64,000 bases of DNA from Pseudomonadota bacterium (GCA_018240895.1 JAFEEX010000010.1:1-64000); one strand, 5' to 3'; positions 31,721-40,926 are shown, counted from the first letter of the stretch. The notes: generated by a model from the sequence alone, not told the origin. Program-made: numbers and translations.

Positions 31721-31797
31721 CTGTGGCACTATTTCGCCGGACTAGTCTAGTGCCGACCGAAGTGTTTGTTCTGTTTCGGATTCATCTTCACGGCGGT

Positions 31798-32274
31798 TCA
31801 GAACAGGCCCAAATCCAGGCCCTCCGCAAACGCCGCACCCAAATCGCCGCAGCGATCAAGCTCGCCTGCCGGCACGGTTTTGGGTGCCAGTATCTGCTCG
31901 GGAAGCTGCGCTCCCATATTGACGATCAGCGGCGGAGCAATCCGGCGCAGCCGCCAGCCGGTAACGATCCTGTCAATCTGCGCCTCGGCCCCGCGTCCAT
32001 CCGATCCGGCGGCGATGGCCGTGGCATAGGGACGCCCCTCGATCTGCCCCAACAAAGGGTAATAGCACCGATCGAACATCTCTTTCATCGTCCCGCTCAT
32101 CGTTGCCAGATTTTCCGGGCAGACAAACAGGTACCCGCGCGCATCAATCATTCGTTCGGGGCAGACCTGTTCCGCCGGCACCAAGCACGCCCGCCCCGCA
32201 CCGGCGCCAGCGAATGCGGCCTCTGCCATGGCGCGGGCGGCACCGGTCCGGCTGTGCCAGATGATCAACAGCAT
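31798..32274 (-). CDS. Flavodoxin-like NAD(P)H:FMN family protein
   Basis: The 158-residue protein starts MLLIIWHSRTGAARAMAEA, a flavodoxin-type phosphate-binding loop, and continues with GYLFVCPENLATMSGTMKEMFDR, a typical second FMN loop. It is probably a small cytoplasmic flavoprotein of the NADPH-dependent reductase/flavodoxin superfamily. AGGAG precedes ATG 32274. The partner is unknown. Confidence 0.8.
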   Translation of the reverse strand: MLLIIWHSRTGAARAMAEAAFAGAGAGRACLVPAEQVCPERMIDARGYLFVCPENLATMSGTMKEMFDRCYYPLLGQIEGRPYATAIAAGSDGRGAEAQIDRIVTGWRLRRIAPPLIVNMGAQLPEQILAPKTVPAGELDRCGDLGAAFAEGLDLGLF

Positions 32275-32401
32275 GATGACGACTCTCCTGGCCCTGCGCC
32301 TGCCATGAACCGGCGCAGGGCAATGTCAATCCGTCCGGCCGATGTGCATACCAGCCGCGCGGGCCTATGCCCCGCGCTCCGGATCGGTTAGCGCAAACCC
32401 C

Positions 32402-34186
32402 ATGAGCGCGCCCGCAACATCCATCCTGGGAATTGACCGTTCGCTATCCGGACGTTTGTGGCGCTGGCGGGGCGGCAACATGAATATGGGCGGCGGGGCA
32501 ACGCTCGATCATGATCTGGTCACCCAGTTGCTTTTGTCGCGCGGCGTTGCCCCCGATGATGTCGAGCGGCACCGCAATCCGTCGCTGCGCGCCTTTCTGC
32601 CCGATCCATCGACCTTTCGCGATATGGACATCGCGGCGGAACGCATCGCCCAGGCGGTGATGACCGGCGAGCGCGTGACGGTATATGGCGATTATGACGT
32701 GGACGGCGCAACCAGCGCCGCGCTGCTGGTGCTGCTGCTGCGCAATCTGGGGCACGAGGCGGGATATTACATCCCTGACCGGTTGCTCGAAGGTTATGGA
32801 CCATCGGGCGAAGCGCTGGTCCGCCTGGGGCAAGAGGGTAGCAGCCTGATCGTCACTGTTGATTGCGGGGCCATGGCGCATCAGGCGCTGGCGATGGCGC
32901 ATCAGGCCGGGGTCGACGTGATCGTGGTTGATCATCACAAATGCGCGGCGGAGCTGCCCCGCGCCGTTGCTCTCGTCAATCCCAACCGGCTGGATGAAAC
33001 CGACGAGGGGGCACGGCACGGGCATCTTGCTGCGGTAGGCGTTGCCTTCCTGCTGGCAATCGCCACGGTCCGCACCCTGCGCCAGCACGGCCATTTCCAG
33101 TCCCGCTCCGAACCGGACCTGTTCGCCCTGCTCGATCTGGTTGCGCTTGGCACCGTGGCAGACGTGGCGGCGCTGCACGGGCTCAACCGCGCGCTGGTTG
33201 CTCAGGGCCTGAAGGTCATGGGCCGGCGAGAGAATGTCGGCATGGCGGCGCTGATTGATGCCAGCCGGCTGTCGCGCGCGCCAACCTGCAGCGATCTGGG
33301 CTTCGCGCTTGGCCCGCGCATCAATGCCGGTGGGCGGGTTGGCGAATCGACCCTGGGGGTGCGGCTGCTGACCACGACCGACCCTGATGAGGCCCGCGCC
33401 ATCGCCGCCCAGCTTTCCGCGCTTAACGAGGAGCGCCGGGCAATCGAGGCTGCGGTCCAGGAAGCGGCTGAGGCGCAGGTCGATGCCCAGCACAACCGCG
33501 CCGTACTGGTCCTGGCCGGGCGCGGCTGGCACCCCGGCGTGATCGGTATCGTCGCCGGGCGGATCAAGGAAAAGACCGGGAAGCCAACTCTTGTGATCGC
33601 GCTGGATGCCGATGAGGCGGGCAATGGCAAGGGATCGGGCCGGTCGATTTCCGGTGTCGATCTGGGCGCGGCGATCATCGCAGCGCGCGAACAGGGCCTG
33701 CTGGTTGCGGGCGGCGGCCACGCCATGGCTGCCGGGCTGACGGTTCAGCCTGATCAGCTTGGCGCGCTGGGCGATTGGCTTGACGAGCGGCTTTCCGGCG
33801 CGGTTACCGCGGCCATGGCCAACCAGGCGCTGCTGCTCGATCTGGCGCTGGCGCCGGGCGGGCTGGCCCCCGCGCTGGTGGAAACGCTTGAAAGCGCAGG
33901 CCCCTTTGGCGTGGGCTGGCCCGGCCCCCGCATCGCGGTCGGGCCGGTGCATCCGGTCAAGGTTGATCTTGTCGGCACCGATCACGTCCGGCTGATCGCC
34001 CGGGGAGAGGACGGGGCCAGTTTCAAGGCGATCGCCTTTCGCAGCGCGCATACGGATCTGGGCCAGGCCCTGCTCCATGCCTCCAGCGGTCGGCGGCTGT
34101 GGCTGGCCGGCCGCGCCCGGATCGACGATTGGGCCAGCCGTCCCCAAGCGGAACTTCATCTGGAAGACGCCGCCTTCATCGATTGA
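32402..34186 (+). CDS. recJ: Single-stranded-DNA exonuclease RecJ
   Basis: The 594-residue DHH-superfamily protein has the metal-binding motifs YGDYDVDGATSAALL near residue 97, VVDHHKC near 177, LGTVADVAALHG and the C-terminal DHHA1 motif VAGGGHAMAAG. RecJ digests single-stranded DNA 5' to 3' in recombination and mismatch repair. The start is taken at ATG 32402 (MSAPATSILGIDRSLSGRLW), the usual alphaproteobacterial N-terminus. An earlier ATG at 32342 reads through the spacer. Confidence 0.95.
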   Translation: MSAPATSILGIDRSLSGRLWRWRGGNMNMGGGATLDHDLVTQLLLSRGVAPDDVERHRNPSLRAFLPDPSTFRDMDIAAERIAQAVMTGERVTVYGDYDVDGATSAALLVLLLRNLGHEAGYYIPDRLLEGYGPSGEALVRLGQEGSSLIVTVDCGAMAHQALAMAHQAGVDVIVVDHHKCAAELPRAVALVNPNRLDETDEGARHGHLAAVGVAFLLAIATVRTLRQHGHFQSRSEPDLFALLDLVALGTVADVAALHGLNRALVAQGLKVMGRRENVGMAALIDASRLSRAPTCSDLGFALGPRINAGGRVGESTLGVRLLTTTDPDEARAIAAQLSALNEERRAIEAAVQEAAEAQVDAQHNRAVLVLAGRGWHPGVIGIVAGRIKEKTGKPTLVIALDADEAGNGKGSGRSISGVDLGAAIIAAREQGLLVAGGGHAMAAGLTVQPDQLGALGDWLDERLSGAVTAAMANQALLLDLALAPGGLAPALVETLESAGPFGVGWPGPRIAVGPVHPVKVDLVGTDHVRLIARGEDGASFKAIAFRSAHTDLGQALLHASSGRRLWLAGRARIDDWASRPQAELHLEDAAFID

Positions 34187-34205
34187 ATCATTCTTGCCGG
34201 GGGGC

Positions 34206-34233
34206 TTGACCCCCTTGCCGCCCTTCCCTAAAG
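34206..34233 (+). promoter_or_regulatory. Candidate promoter for the tandem tRNA-Glu genes
   Basis: TTGACC (34206-34211) and CTAAAG (34228-34233) are 16 bases apart and about 30 bases upstream of the first tRNA-Glu. The -10 match is weak. Confidence 0.35.
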
Positions 34234-34262
34234 GCGCGGCCTGCCCACCGCGCAGCCGGTGT

Positions 34263-34338
34263 GGCCCCTTCGTCTAGCGGTCTAGGACGCGGCCCTTTCA
34301 CGGCTGAAACACGGGTTCGATTCCCGTAGGGGTCACCA
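34263..34338 (+). tRNA. tRNA-Glu (anticodon TTC)
   Basis: The acceptor arm GGCCCCT pairs with AGGGGTC, the anticodon loop is CTTTCAC (TTC), the T-arm is CGGGTTCGATTCCCG, and CCA is encoded. It is almost identical to the next tRNA. Confidence 0.97.
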
Positions 34339-34367
34339 ACCGGCGCATCATGCGCCAACAGGCACGC

Positions 34368-34442
34368 GGCCCCTTCGTCTAGCGGTCAGGACGCGGCCCT
34401 CTCACGGCTGAAACACGGGTTCGATTCCCGTAGGGGTCACCA
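34368..34442 (+). tRNA. tRNA-Glu (anticodon CTC), integration target
   Basis: It has the same body as the TTC copy but with anticodon loop CTCTCAC (CTC) and one base less in the D-loop. Its last 16 bases are the left copy of the direct repeat that bounds the island, so insertion left the tRNA intact. Confidence 0.97.
34427..34442 (+). repeat. Left attachment repeat (attL core) in tRNA-Glu(CTC)
   Basis: CCCGTAGGGGTCACCA forms the 3' end of the tRNA and recurs exactly at 49573-49588. An integrase gene starts 165 bases further on, reading away from the tRNA, as expected for tRNA-targeting elements. Confidence 0.85.
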
Positions 34443-34501
34443 AAATCCTCTCCCAGAGGGTTCCAGATGATGCCATAACTGGCTGATTTCTGCGGTTTTC
34501 T

Positions 34502-34607
34502 TGTGGTATAGGTATCCCATGCGGAGCGGCTTCGTGCCACCGGATACCACCATCCTGATGGTATATCTGATGGTAGCGCGGTCCTCCCCTTGCCGGAGAT
34601 ACCATCA
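34502..34607. repeat. Cluster of GATGGTAT-type repeats before the integrase
   Basis: TGTGGTATA (34502), inverted ATACCACCA (34544), TGATGGTAT (34556), TGATGGTAG (34568, 12 bases later) and inverted ATACCATCA (34599, touching the integrase ATG) are variants of one 9-mer. Similar copies, again 12 bases apart, lie near the right end at 49491 and 49503. They may be integrase/excisionase arm sites or integrase operators. Confidence 0.5.
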
Positions 34608-35839
34608 TGGCGCTTACCGCTGTCGCGATCAAAAATGCCAAGGGCCGCGAAAAGCCCTACAAACTCACCGATAGTGACGGGCTGTTCCTCTATGTCACCC
34701 CCAATGGCGGTCGCTACTGGCGGATGAACTATCGCTACCTTGGCAAGCAGAAGACGCTGGCGTTCGGGGTCTATCCCGACACCGGCCTTGCCGAAGCCCG
34801 CGAGCAGCGCGACGCGGCCCGCAAGGTTCTGGCGCGCGGCGATGATCCCGCCGAACAGATCAAGCTGGAAAAGGTTGCGGCGGCTGTCGCGGCGTCCAAC
34901 AGCTTCAAGGCGGTAGCCGACGAATGGCTTGTGAAGGTCGAGCGTGAGGGTCGCTCCGGCGTCACCATGAAGAAGCTCCGCTGGCTGCTGGACTTCATCA
35001 ACGAATCCATCGGCAAGCGCCCCGTCGCCTCCATCTCCGCGCAGGAACTGTTGGTGATGCTCCGCAAGATGGAGGGTAAGGGCCGCTACGAGACGGCCAA
35101 GCGCCTACGCAGCACATGCAGCCAGATATTCCGCTACGCCATCGCCACGGCTCGGGCCGAGCGCGATGTCGCCGCCGATCTTTGCGGCGCGCTCATCGCG
35201 CCCCAGCCCGTCCATCGCGCCGCGATCACGAACGCTAACGAGGCGGGCGGCCTACTGCGCGCCATCGAGGCGTTCGAGGGTTTTGCCAACACCAAAGCAG
35301 CGTTGCGCTTGCTCCCGCATGTGTTCGTGCGTCCGGGCGAACTGCGCTATGCTGAATGGGCCGACTTCGATTTCGACGAGGCGCTTTGGACCATCCCGAA
35401 GCACAAGACTAAGATGCGCCGCGCCCACAGTATCCCACTGTCCGCCCAGGCGCTCGCCATCCTCAAGACCATCGAGCATGACGCGGGCTACAGCTCCTAT
35501 CTGTTTCCGTCGTTACGTTCTGTGGATCGGCCCATGTCGGAGAACACCATCAACGCGGCGCTGCGGCGCATGGGCTTCGCCCAGGACGAGATGACCGGCC
35601 ACGGCTTCCGGGCGATGGCGGCGACGCTCCTGAACGAAATGGGCCTATGGCATCCTGACGCGATCGAACGGCAACTTGCCCATTGCGACAACAACGCCGT
35701 GCGCCGTGCCTACACGCGGGGCGAATATTGGGACGAGCGCGTGCGGATGATGCAGCACTGGTCCGACCATCTCGACTTCCTGCGTGATGGCGCGAAAGTC
35801 ATAAAGGGCGATTTCAAGAAGGCAAAAGCCGGGGAGTAA
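34607..35839 (+). CDS. P4-type tyrosine integrase
   Basis: The 410-residue protein has an N-terminal DUF4102-type arm-binding domain (MALTAVAIKNAKGREKPYKLTD ... DGLFLYVTPNGGRYWRM) and a C-terminal tyrosine-recombinase domain. Catalytic residues are Arg in FVRPGELRYAEW near 241, Lys in HKTKMRRAHSIPL, HGFR near 331, His in QLAHCDNN and Tyr in RRAYTRGEYW near 368. It would catalyse integration at and excision from tRNA-Glu. The tRNA site and 16-bp repeat agree with this. It converges with the AlpA-like gene 12 bases downstream. Confidence 0.95.
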   Translation: MALTAVAIKNAKGREKPYKLTDSDGLFLYVTPNGGRYWRMNYRYLGKQKTLAFGVYPDTGLAEAREQRDAARKVLARGDDPAEQIKLEKVAAAVAASNSFKAVADEWLVKVEREGRSGVTMKKLRWLLDFINESIGKRPVASISAQELLVMLRKMEGKGRYETAKRLRSTCSQIFRYAIATARAERDVAADLCGALIAPQPVHRAAITNANEAGGLLRAIEAFEGFANTKAALRLLPHVFVRPGELRYAEWADFDFDEALWTIPKHKTKMRRAHSIPLSAQALAILKTIEHDAGYSSYLFPSLRSVDRPMSENTINAALRRMGFAQDEMTGHGFRAMAATLLNEMGLWHPDAIERQLAHCDNNAVRRAYTRGEYWDERVRMMQHWSDHLDFLRDGAKVIKGDFKKAKAGE

Positions 35840-35851
35840 CCCGGCTTTCCC

Positions 35852-36055
35852 TCATTCGGCGCGATCTTCGCGGTAACGCAGGGGATCGGCTATCCAGCGA
35901 TTGACGGCGGATTCGTACCAGCCGGTTCCGTGCGTGCTGATCGGCACCCGCCGGGGGAACGTGCCCTCTTTGATCTTGCGATACATGGTGGAGCGGGACA
36001 AGCCGGTGCGGGCGAGAACAGTTTTCAGGCGGATGATACGATCAGGGCAGTTCAT
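35852..36055 (-). CDS. AlpA-family DNA-binding regulator / excisionase-like
   Basis: The 67-residue protein starts MNCPDRIIRLKTVLARTGLS and continues RSTMYRKIKEGTFPRRVPIS, the winged-helix pattern of AlpA regulators. In P4-type elements these activate integrase expression or assist excision. ATG 36055 has a purine-rich GGAAGAAAG upstream; the frame could begin at 36085. It lies tail to tail with the integrase. Confidence 0.85.
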   Translation of the reverse strand: MNCPDRIIRLKTVLARTGLSRSTMYRKIKEGTFPRRVPISTHGTGWYESAVNRWIADPLRYREDRAE

Positions 36056-36574
36056 GGGGACTTTCTTCCATTCCTTGGCTATCAATGGCTCCCCCTGAGC
36101 CGAGTTTTGGTGATTACAATTTTCCGCTCAAGTGCCTTTGCGAGGACATCCGGTGCCAATCGCAGCCACGGCAGTAAATACAGGCGGACGGCGGCAGACG
36201 GCTGTAAACGGATGCGGCTGGCGGTGCACGGCGACGTCGGGTAGCGCTTGGCGGAGCGCAATTTCACATTTCCGTCGCAACTGTGACGCGCACGTCACGT
36301 TGTTCGACACTATCGACGCAAAGTTGCGCTGCTGCTGATCAGATTGCGCGCCCGACTCGCGCACCATTGCAGACCTACCTTCCGATGGTCTGCCCGCTGA
36401 ATGTCAGTTTGCCCCGCGCCATGCCAAAGGCGCAAGCCGCAGGCCATGTCAGTGCCGGTTTCGGTATATTACTGGCAGTTGCAGACTTTATTGCCCCTTG
36501 ACATCCGCATCCCGCAAACCTTTTGAGAGGCGAAAATCCTGCTTCCGGCTCGCCCCTTCTTTGCTATTGGGCAA
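36056..36574. other. Gene-free spacer between AlpA and the sigma factor
   Basis: I see no convincing gene in these 519 bases. They contain a 7-bp inverted repeat (GCAGACC / GGTCTGC, 36369-36393) and presumably the divergent promoters of the AlpA-like gene and the sigma factor. No sigma-70 hexamers stand out. Confidence 0.5.
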
Positions 36575-37084
36575 ATGGGGGTGCCGATGCTGGCCGAACG
36601 CGATCAATTGCTCAGCGAAGTGTATGATGAACTGCGCGCGGCGGCCTCACGTATGCTGCACCGTGACGCACCCATGCTTACCTTGCAACCCACTGAACTG
36701 GTGAACGAAGCTGCACTGCGGATCATCAGGCTTGAGCAGATGAGTTGGAACGACCGCCAGCATTTCTTCGCCACCGGCGCACGGATCATGCGGCAAGCCA
36801 TGATGGATGCAATCAAAAGCCGCAAGCGAGCCAAACGCCAGGCACCGAGTATCTTTTTTGAAGACGACCCCGGGAATAGCGGGGTCGATGTCGAGATGCT
36901 GGACGCGGCACTCTCAAAGCTGGAAACGATCTCACCCGAACTTGCAAGAATCGTTGAGATGCGGTTTTTCGTTGGTCTTAAACCTGACGAAATCGCTGTT
37001 GTGCTGGAAAGTTCAGAATCGACAATCAAACGGCGCTGGCAGACGGCGCGGCTATGGTTGGCCGACGAATTGGCTGATAATTAA
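36575..37084 (+). CDS. ECF sigma factor of the kinase-associated (ECF43/TIGR02999-like) type
   Basis: The 169-residue protein has sigma region 2 (MLTLQPTELVNEAALRIIRLEQMSW) and region 4 (LKPDEIAVVLESSESTIKRRWQTARLWL). The region 2.2 acidic DAED-type motif of ordinary ECF factors is replaced by PTELVNEA. That substitution is characteristic of ECF43-like factors, which in Xanthomonas and Vibrio work with a Ser/Thr kinase: phosphorylation of a region-2 threonine lets them bind RNA polymerase. The start may instead be ATG 36587, which has GGGGG upstream. Its stop overlaps the stop of the convergent kinase gene in TTAA. No anti-sigma gene is present, which fits kinase control. Confidence 0.85.
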   Translation: MGVPMLAERDQLLSEVYDELRAAASRMLHRDAPMLTLQPTELVNEAALRIIRLEQMSWNDRQHFFATGARIMRQAMMDAIKSRKRAKRQAPSIFFEDDPGNSGVDVEMLDAALSKLETISPELARIVEMRFFVGLKPDEIAVVLESSESTIKRRWQTARLWLADELADN

Positions 37085-39504
37085 CTGCAGAGCCGGGTCG
37101 CTACTTTCGCAGCTTCGGGAACGTCCTTGGCGGCATCGCGCGCGCCGAGGTTTCCAGCGGCCCGGATCGCAGTCCATTGCCGAACAGCCTCCTGGGCCGC
37201 ATTGCACGCTGCACGATGGCTTCCTGCACGGGCTAGCACTTCGGCATGGTTAGGCAGTGCGACTGCGAGGTCGCGATTTCGTTGCGGATCGTGGGGTACG
37301 CGCGCTAGTCGTTCGCGTCGCAGCGCGATACTGGCGTTGGAGGCTGCGACCGCTTCGGCCATGCGCCCCATATCCGAAAGCACGTTTGCTTCTTGACCGT
37401 AGAGGATCAGCAAGCGCTTTTCGATGTTAGCATCTGGGCCGAATGCCAGCACGCGTTGAAGGGCCACAATCCCTTCGCGTGCTTCACGCAGGGCGGCTTC
37501 ATTCTGCCCGTTAATATCGCCAAGCGTCCCGCTGATGTTGAATTTGGCTTCGCCGAACTTGTCGGTCCATACCAGCGATGTTCCCTTGGCAAGCTCGGCG
37601 CGGATGATGGCCTCCGCCTCGCGATAGGGAACAAGTGATCCAGGCTTGTCGCCTGCGTAGTAGATAGCATCGCCGAGACGACCCAGCAGGTTCACTTCTA
37701 GCAGGCGGGCATCGCGCCGGTTTACACGCTCAAACCTAACGGCCCGCAGTCGGGAAAGCGCAGAGAACAGCACGGGGACTGCGGCGGCCGGGCGATTTTC
37801 GCTCCAGATCATATCATAGGCGCGGCTCTTTTCAGTGACCAGAAAGCCGATCAGCGCGCTCTGTCTGGCCGGGTCGATGGCAAGGGCTTGCCGGAAATAG
37901 CCAGCCGCACGGTTATTCAGTTGACGCGATTTGCCATTGTCAGCCGCCATCGCCCATCGACCGGCAGTGACCCACCCTAGTTCCTCAAGCACTTCTGGAT
38001 TGCCCGGCTGCTCCTTTGCCAGAACCGCTAGCAAAGCTTCAGCTTGATCGAGTGATTTCGCGGCCTGATCGGGATGGCCGAGGTTCGATGTGCCAGACAA
38101 TCCTTGCAAACTGGCCAGTCGCCGATAGCCCTGCGCGGTATCGAGCCGAAGGTCGGCTGGCGCATCCCTAACGCTGCCCAGCCGTTCGAGATACTGCCCC
38201 GAAACCTCCGCAAGCCGCGCACGGGCGACAACCGTTCCCGGTGCATCGCTCAGATCATCACTGAGCTCGGTGAGCATGAATTTGGCAAGGTGGCGTACCT
38301 CGACAAACCTTGCGTCCGCTTCGGCGCGGGCACGTTCGGCCCGGACATACTGGACCGTGCTGATTGCTGTCGCCGCAACCAGCGCAAGTGCGGCCAGCCC
38401 GGTCAGCGTCAGACCCTTCCGGTGCCGCTGGATGAAACGGCCCACGACATAACGCCATCCCGCATCGTGTCGCGCCGCCAGCGGCACAAAGGCGCGCATA
38501 CGACGGATGTCAGAGAGCAAAGCGGCAACGTCGGGGTAACGATCCTCGGGCTTTTCAGCCAGTGTGCGGGCGGCAATCGCGCCCAGATCGCCGTCAAGCT
38601 GCCCTACCGGCAGGCGTGTGCCGGGAATGAAATCACCGTCCTCTCCCGGCACCTTGCAACCGAGCATCCCCAGCAGCAACACGCCCAAGCTAAACACGTC
38701 ACTGGTAATCGTCGGTGCCACACCCACCGCGCGTTCCGGTGCGGCATAGCCCTTGGTCAGCGGATAGGGATCGCCTGTCTCGTCGGTGTCAATCACCGAA
38801 ATCAAACGGGCGATACCGAAATCAAGCAGATGCACCGCGCCGTCCGCGCTCATCAGCACGTTCGATGGTTTGATGTCGGCATGGATCACCAGACTGCGAT
38901 GGGCAAAGGCCACCGCCTCACACACCGCCTCGAACGCATCGAGCCGTGCGGTCCGGTCCACCCCGGCCTTGCACAGCGCTTCGGTGATTGGGAGGCCATC
39001 GACATAGTCCATCGCCAGCCACGGACGGCCGTCGGCATCGCCGCCATCGAGGATACGCACGATGCCCGGATGACGCAGCCTGGCGAGAATCCGGCGCTCC
39101 TCGGCAAATCGGGCTTTGGCGCGGTCACTTGCCAGATCGCCCCGGATCAGCTTGATCGCCACCTGCTGCTGGAACACACCGTCATCACGCTCGGCCTTGA
39201 CCACCGCCCCCATCCCGCCGCGCGCGATCTCGGCGGTGATTTTGTATGGCCCGATCCGTTTGGGAATCGCCTCAATCACGCCCAACGGCTTGATGAGGCT
39301 TTCGGTGGGAAGCAGTCGGAAATTTGTATGCTCATGTGCAAGCAGTTCTTCGACGCGCGCGCGTAAGCCTGCATCCTTGCCACAACGACCTATTACAAAT
39401 GCGCGCCTTGCCTCGGCGTTATCAATGCCCAGTGCGGCTTCAACAACCTTGAGTGCTAATGAATCGACTGACACACAGGCATCCTGAATTGATTTTTCTA
39501 CCAA
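37081..39504 (-). CDS. Transmembrane Ser/Thr protein kinase with a C-terminal repeat domain
   Basis: This ~807-residue protein has a short helical N-terminal region, then a Hanks-type kinase. The G-loop (IARGGMGAVVKA) is near residue 95, the Lys is in QVAIKLIRG, the catalytic loop is VIHADIKPSNVLM (HAD instead of the usual HRD), and the DFG segment is LLDFGIARL. One membrane helix (GLTLTGLAALALVAATA) near residue 370 separates it from about 400 residues of TPR-like helices, presumably periplasmic. This matches kinases paired with TIGR02999-type sigma factors. It likely phosphorylates the convergent sigma factor. The start is uncertain between TTG 39504 and GTG 39474. It is the last gene of a run that begins with the autotransporter. 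Confidence 0.88.
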   Translation of the reverse strand: MVEKSIQDACVSVDSLALKVVEAALGIDNAEARRAFVIGRCGKDAGLRARVEELLAHEHTNFRLLPTESLIKPLGVIEAIPKRIGPYKITAEIARGGMGAVVKAERDDGVFQQQVAIKLIRGDLASDRAKARFAEERRILARLRHPGIVRILDGGDADGRPWLAMDYVDGLPITEALCKAGVDRTARLDAFEAVCEAVAFAHRSLVIHADIKPSNVLMSADGAVHLLDFGIARLISVIDTDETGDPYPLTKGYAAPERAVGVAPTITSDVFSLGVLLLGMLGCKVPGEDGDFIPGTRLPVGQLDGDLGAIAARTLAEKPEDRYPDVAALLSDIRRMRAFVPLAARHDAGWRYVVGRFIQRHRKGLTLTGLAALALVAATAISTVQYVRAERARAEADARFVEVRHLAKFMLTELSDDLSDAPGTVVARARLAEVSGQYLERLGSVRDAPADLRLDTAQGYRRLASLQGLSGTSNLGHPDQAAKSLDQAEALLAVLAKEQPGNPEVLEELGWVTAGRWAMAADNGKSRQLNNRAAGYFRQALAIDPARQSALIGFLVTEKSRAYDMIWSENRPAAAVPVLFSALSRLRAVRFERVNRRDARLLEVNLLGRLGDAIYYAGDKPGSLVPYREAEAIIRAELAKGTSLVWTDKFGEAKFNISGTLGDINGQNEAALREAREGIVALQRVLAFGPDANIEKRLLILYGQEANVLSDMGRMAEAVAASNASIALRRERLARVPHDPQRNRDLAVALPNHAEVLARAGSHRAACNAAQEAVRQWTAIRAAGNLGARDAAKDVPEAAKVATRLCS

Positions 39505-39555
39505 ATACCACGAATGACATCGAAAGCCGATTGCGTCGGCGTCATTGCTCCCGGA

Positions 39556-40281
39556 CTATCCATTCCCGGGATCAACCTCTGAATTCGTCAGAGGGCGATA
39601 GGTGCGAACGTTGATCTTGTCCTTGAGTTCGTAAAGCTGTTCGGCGATGGAGCGATATTGGCTAGACAGGTTCTCGGCAAAGCCCTGCAAAACTGCCGTC
39701 ATTTGATGCCGCAGGCTGATCAGGACCTGCGCTTCATCGGCGGTCAACGCGATAACGGTGTCCTTCTGACCACTGGCCTCGAACAGCCGCAAACGATTGA
39801 GATAGGGCAGCATTTGTTCCTGAGTTTCGAGCAGATCGTGCATTGTCGTTTCGAGAAGCGGATAATATAGCGCTCTTATCGTAGCGATGGTTTTGAGCAG
39901 TTCGATTTCGAGGTTGGGATCGCACAGGAAGATCGACGCCTTGACTGCGGCAAGCCGCACATTGCCGAACAGTTTGAGATCGGATTTGTGAAAATCGGCT
40001 GGCTCGAAGTCCTTCGATTCGGCCTGCATCGTCAGATCGCCGATGCCGCTTTGCAGGAAATATTCCCACTTCTCGACCGCGATGCGAAACGCGACCAGTT
40101 CGCTCTGTTCATGCGAGCGCAGTCCCGCCCTGATGGCGAGCGAGGCAGCGATGCGTTGCTCGGCAACAGCGAACCGGCTTTTCAGCATGCTTTCAAACCA
40201 ATTCCGGCCAACATAGGCGAGCACGGCCAGAGCCAAGATCCACATCGGTGTCGATGACAAGGTGGTGACGAGTTCCGTCAC
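39556..40281 (-). CDS. Hypothetical membrane-anchored helical protein
   Basis: The 241-residue protein starts at GTG 40281 with one N-terminal membrane helix (MWILALAVLAYVGRNWF), followed by a long helical cytoplasmic or periplasmic body rich in Glu, Gln and Leu. I recognise no family. It lies 51 bases upstream of the kinase on the same strand and may be co-transcribed with it, so a role in the same signalling unit is plausible but unproven. Confidence 0.65.
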   Translation of the reverse strand: MTELVTTLSSTPMWILALAVLAYVGRNWFESMLKSRFAVAEQRIAASLAIRAGLRSHEQSELVAFRIAVEKWEYFLQSGIGDLTMQAESKDFEPADFHKSDLKLFGNVRLAAVKASIFLCDPNLEIELLKTIATIRALYYPLLETTMHDLLETQEQMLPYLNRLRLFEASGQKDTVIALTADEAQVLISLRHQMTAVLQGFAENLSSQYRSIAEQLYELKDKINVRTYRPLTNSEVDPGNG

Positions 40282-40364
40282 CGACCTATAGGGCCTTGGA
40301 AGTCAAAGAACGGCGGGAAGGTTGCTACTTCGGCCATCGACTGATCCCGCGACGATAGCATGGG

Positions 40365-40565
40365 TCAGCTGTAATGCTGGCCAAAGGAGTGGCCACATCG
40401 ACAATCGCCAGTACCGTCGTTGAAGAAGCTTCCGCACCCGCAACATGTACAGGCTCCATATCCTGCGGTTTCCGGGATCTGATTTTTTCTCGCCTCAGCG
40501 AACCTGTAGCTGTTCGGGGCAATCATCTGACTGTCCTCGAACTTTTCATGCATAGCTTTCCACAT
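40365..40565 (-). CDS. Small zinc-ribbon-like protein
   Basis: The 66-residue protein ends with CTCCGCGSFFNDGTGDCRCGHSFGQH written as two cysteine clusters (CTCCGC and CRCGH) plus a final histidine, a likely zinc-binding knuckle. AGGG lies 6 bases upstream of ATG 40565. A different frame in this spot (40325-40522) has no such motif. The family is unknown. It sits between two other unknown island genes on the same strand. Confidence 0.6.
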   Translation of the reverse strand: MWKAMHEKFEDSQMIAPNSYRFAEARKNQIPETAGYGACTCCGCGSFFNDGTGDCRCGHSFGQHYS

Positions 40566-40659
40566 TGCTTTCCCTTTCGAGATTCCTCGCTGCGAACGAT
40601 GGCGGCAGAGACACCAAATTGGTAAATGCGTTCACGCCGCCACGGCTCGACCGACCCGT

Positions 40660-40893
40660 TTAACCGAGATCGCAGTTGATCCGATCGGGCGAGGCATAAC
40701 CACCTGACACCGAAACTTGATTTGAGCTTTCAATGCTTCCGCACCATGGTCGCACGGGATAGGTTCCGTCGGCATCGGGCAGAGTGACGGTATAGTATGA
40801 GTTACTGTTGAAAGGCCCAACAGTCTCGGAAGCAACATCGATATAGACCGATCCGTCAATTCCGCCAGTCCATGAAACATATACGCTTGCCAT
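40660..40893 (-). CDS. Small hypothetical protein with beta-strand character
   Basis: The 77-residue protein starts MASVYVSWTGGIDGSVYIDV and contains Ser/Tyr-rich alternating strands, two cysteines (RPWCGS and NCDLG) and no signal peptide. AGGAG lies 8 bases upstream of ATG 40893, which supports translation. I recognise no family. It lies between the 230-residue and zinc-ribbon genes of the island on the same strand. Confidence 0.55.
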   Translation of the reverse strand: MASVYVSWTGGIDGSVYIDVASETVGPFNSNSYYTVTLPDADGTYPVRPWCGSIESSNQVSVSGGYASPDRINCDLG

Positions 40894-40926
40894 CTGATTA
40901 TCTCCTTTTTCTTGGTTAATCGTGCG

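Noticed and set aside
32444..34159. A 571-codon open frame on the minus strand opposite recJ
   Set aside because: Same kind of shadow; the recJ motifs are unmistakable.
34263..34442. The tandem tRNA-Glu pair as a duplication created by the island
   Set aside because: The two have different anticodons (TTC and CTC) and the 16-bp att repeat is only at the second; they are normal neighbouring isoacceptors.
40325..40522. Alternative small frame (66 codons) overlapping the zinc-ribbon gene
   Set aside because: No motif or ribosome-binding site, whereas the 40365-40565 frame has a cysteine cluster and AGGG.
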